From Arthrobacter sp. (GTDB lineage: Bacteria > Actinomycetota > Actinomycetes > Actinomycetales > Micrococcaceae): DNA of 6,540 bases. The translations under genes and the position numbers were made by a program. The notes under the pieces are model-generated. The model worked only from the letters and a program-made list of their open reading frames with translations, ran no database searches and had not been told where the DNA came from. This document shows positions 6,139 to 6,540 of this stretch, piece after piece. The DNA lies in the NCBI GenBank assembly GCA_025464545.1, contig JAODMA010000422.1:1-6540 (forward strand). The letters run 5' to 3'. The first letter of the stretch is position 1, and the number at the start of each line of letters is the position of its first letter.

Positions 6139-6333
6139 CGGTACTCCTCTTCGTAGGGTGTAGAAGTCGATCGTCTACCCCACAAGGGTTAGCACCCACG
6201 CCGGGCAGGCGCAACGGGACGCTGCGGCTGCTTCGGCCGACTCCACCCCTGGCGACGCGCCGGACGGGAGCCAAGCCGAAGGCGCGCTGCCCGGCTAAGC
6301 GAGCAGGGCCGCCGTCGGGCGTAAGCTCGTGGG
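6139..6333. other. Divergent intergenic region with a large imperfect inverted repeat
   Basis: This 195-base stretch between the DUF6457-like and YciO-like start codons carries no gene I can support. Its right part contains an imperfect inverted repeat. GCCGGGCAG(G)CGC (6200-6212) pairs with GCGCTGCCCGGC (6284-6295), and inside it CTTCGGC (6231-6237) pairs with GCCGAAG (6275-6281). The arms are asymmetric because the left arm has extra bases. Promoters for both flanking genes should lie here, but only a TAAGCT -10-like element before the YciO-like gene is visible. Confidence 0.5.
6322..6327 (+). promoter_or_regulatory. Candidate -10 element for leaderless transcription of the YciO-like gene
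   Basis: TAAGCT fits the actinobacterial TANNNT -10 pattern and stands 6 bases before the ATG at 6334, which would place transcription start at or near the start codon. The bases before the ATG (CTCGTGGG) contain no clear ribosome binding site, consistent with a leaderless message. No -35 match is visible, so confidence is low. Confidence 0.3.
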
Positions 6334-6540
6334 ATGGCGAGATACTTGGATGTTCATCCCGAAAACCCGCAGCCGAGGTTGATCAGCCAGGCGGTGGACA
6401 TCGTCCGTTCCGGCGGCCTGATCGCCTATCCCACCGATTCCTGCTATGCCCTTGGCGCTCAGCTGGGGAACCGGGAAGCCCTTGACCGGATCCGCACCAT
6501 CCGTCAACTCGACGACAAACACCACTTCACCCTGGTGTGC
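6334..6540 (+). CDS. YciO-type Sua5/YrdC/TsaC superfamily protein (C-terminus beyond window)
   Basis: The first 69 residues are in frame to the right edge, about one third of the usual length of about 200. The N-terminus MARYLDVHPENPQPRLI, followed by GGLIAYPTDSCYALG (27-41), IRQLDDKHHFTLVC (56-69) and the spacing between them, closely resembles E. coli YciO as I remember it (HPDNPQQRLI, YPTDSGYALG, FTLMC). Superfamily enzymes TsaC/Sua5 make threonylcarbamoyl-AMP from threonine, bicarbonate and ATP for the t6A modification of tRNA. YciO is a separate clade whose in vivo role is less certain, so it should not be labelled the essential t6A enzyme. The ATG at 6334 gives the family N-terminus exactly, but no good ribosome binding site precedes it. 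It is divergent from the DUF6457-like gene. Confidence 0.88.
   Translation, partial: MARYLDVHPENPQPRLISQAVDIVRSGGLIAYPTDSCYALGAQLGNREALDRIRTIRQLDDKHHFTLVC

Overview
The window is high-GC DNA with strong GC bias at third codon positions, GTG starts and purine-rich ribosome binding sites. Protein similarity recalled from memory (a DUF6457-type protein, tandem universal stress protein, FdhF/YdeP-type oxidoreductase) points to an actinobacterium, most likely a soil member of the Arthrobacter/Pseudarthrobacter group. That assignment is an inference; no rRNA, tRNA or other marker gene is present. I see no transposase, phage gene, CRISPR array or RNA gene.

Layout from left to right. (1) On the minus strand, a GTG-started gene for a membrane-associated coiled-coil protein (488 down to the left edge, incomplete). 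(2) On the minus strand, a two-domain universal stress protein (1458-589). (3) On the minus strand, an erythromycin-esterase-superfamily hydrolase (2911-1598). (4) A 402-base divergent promoter region (2912-3313) with several inverted repeats and a possible 19-codon leader ORF. (5) On the plus strand, a 785-residue FdhF/YdeP-type molybdopterin oxidoreductase (3314-5671). (6) A compact repeat block (5679-5811) between convergent genes, with two copies of a 26-base direct repeat and an inverted copy that together can form a strong hairpin. (7) On the minus strand, a 105-residue DUF6457-like protein (6138-5821). (8) On the plus strand, the first 69 codons of a YciO-type member of the Sua5/YrdC/TsaC superfamily (6334 to the right edge).

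How the genes may work together. The stress protein and the esterase-like hydrolase lie in the same direction 139 bases apart and could share transcripts. The oxidoreductase needs a bis-pyranopterin molybdenum cofactor. The neighbouring DUF6457-like protein belongs to a family I recall as also occurring fused to MobA-like cofactor nucleotidyltransferases, so it may be a cofactor-related partner, although it is convergent and not in an operon with it. Nothing here is a clear multi-gene novel system. The points most worth a second look are the repeat block, the DUF6457/oxidoreductase neighbourhood and the structured divergent promoter region.
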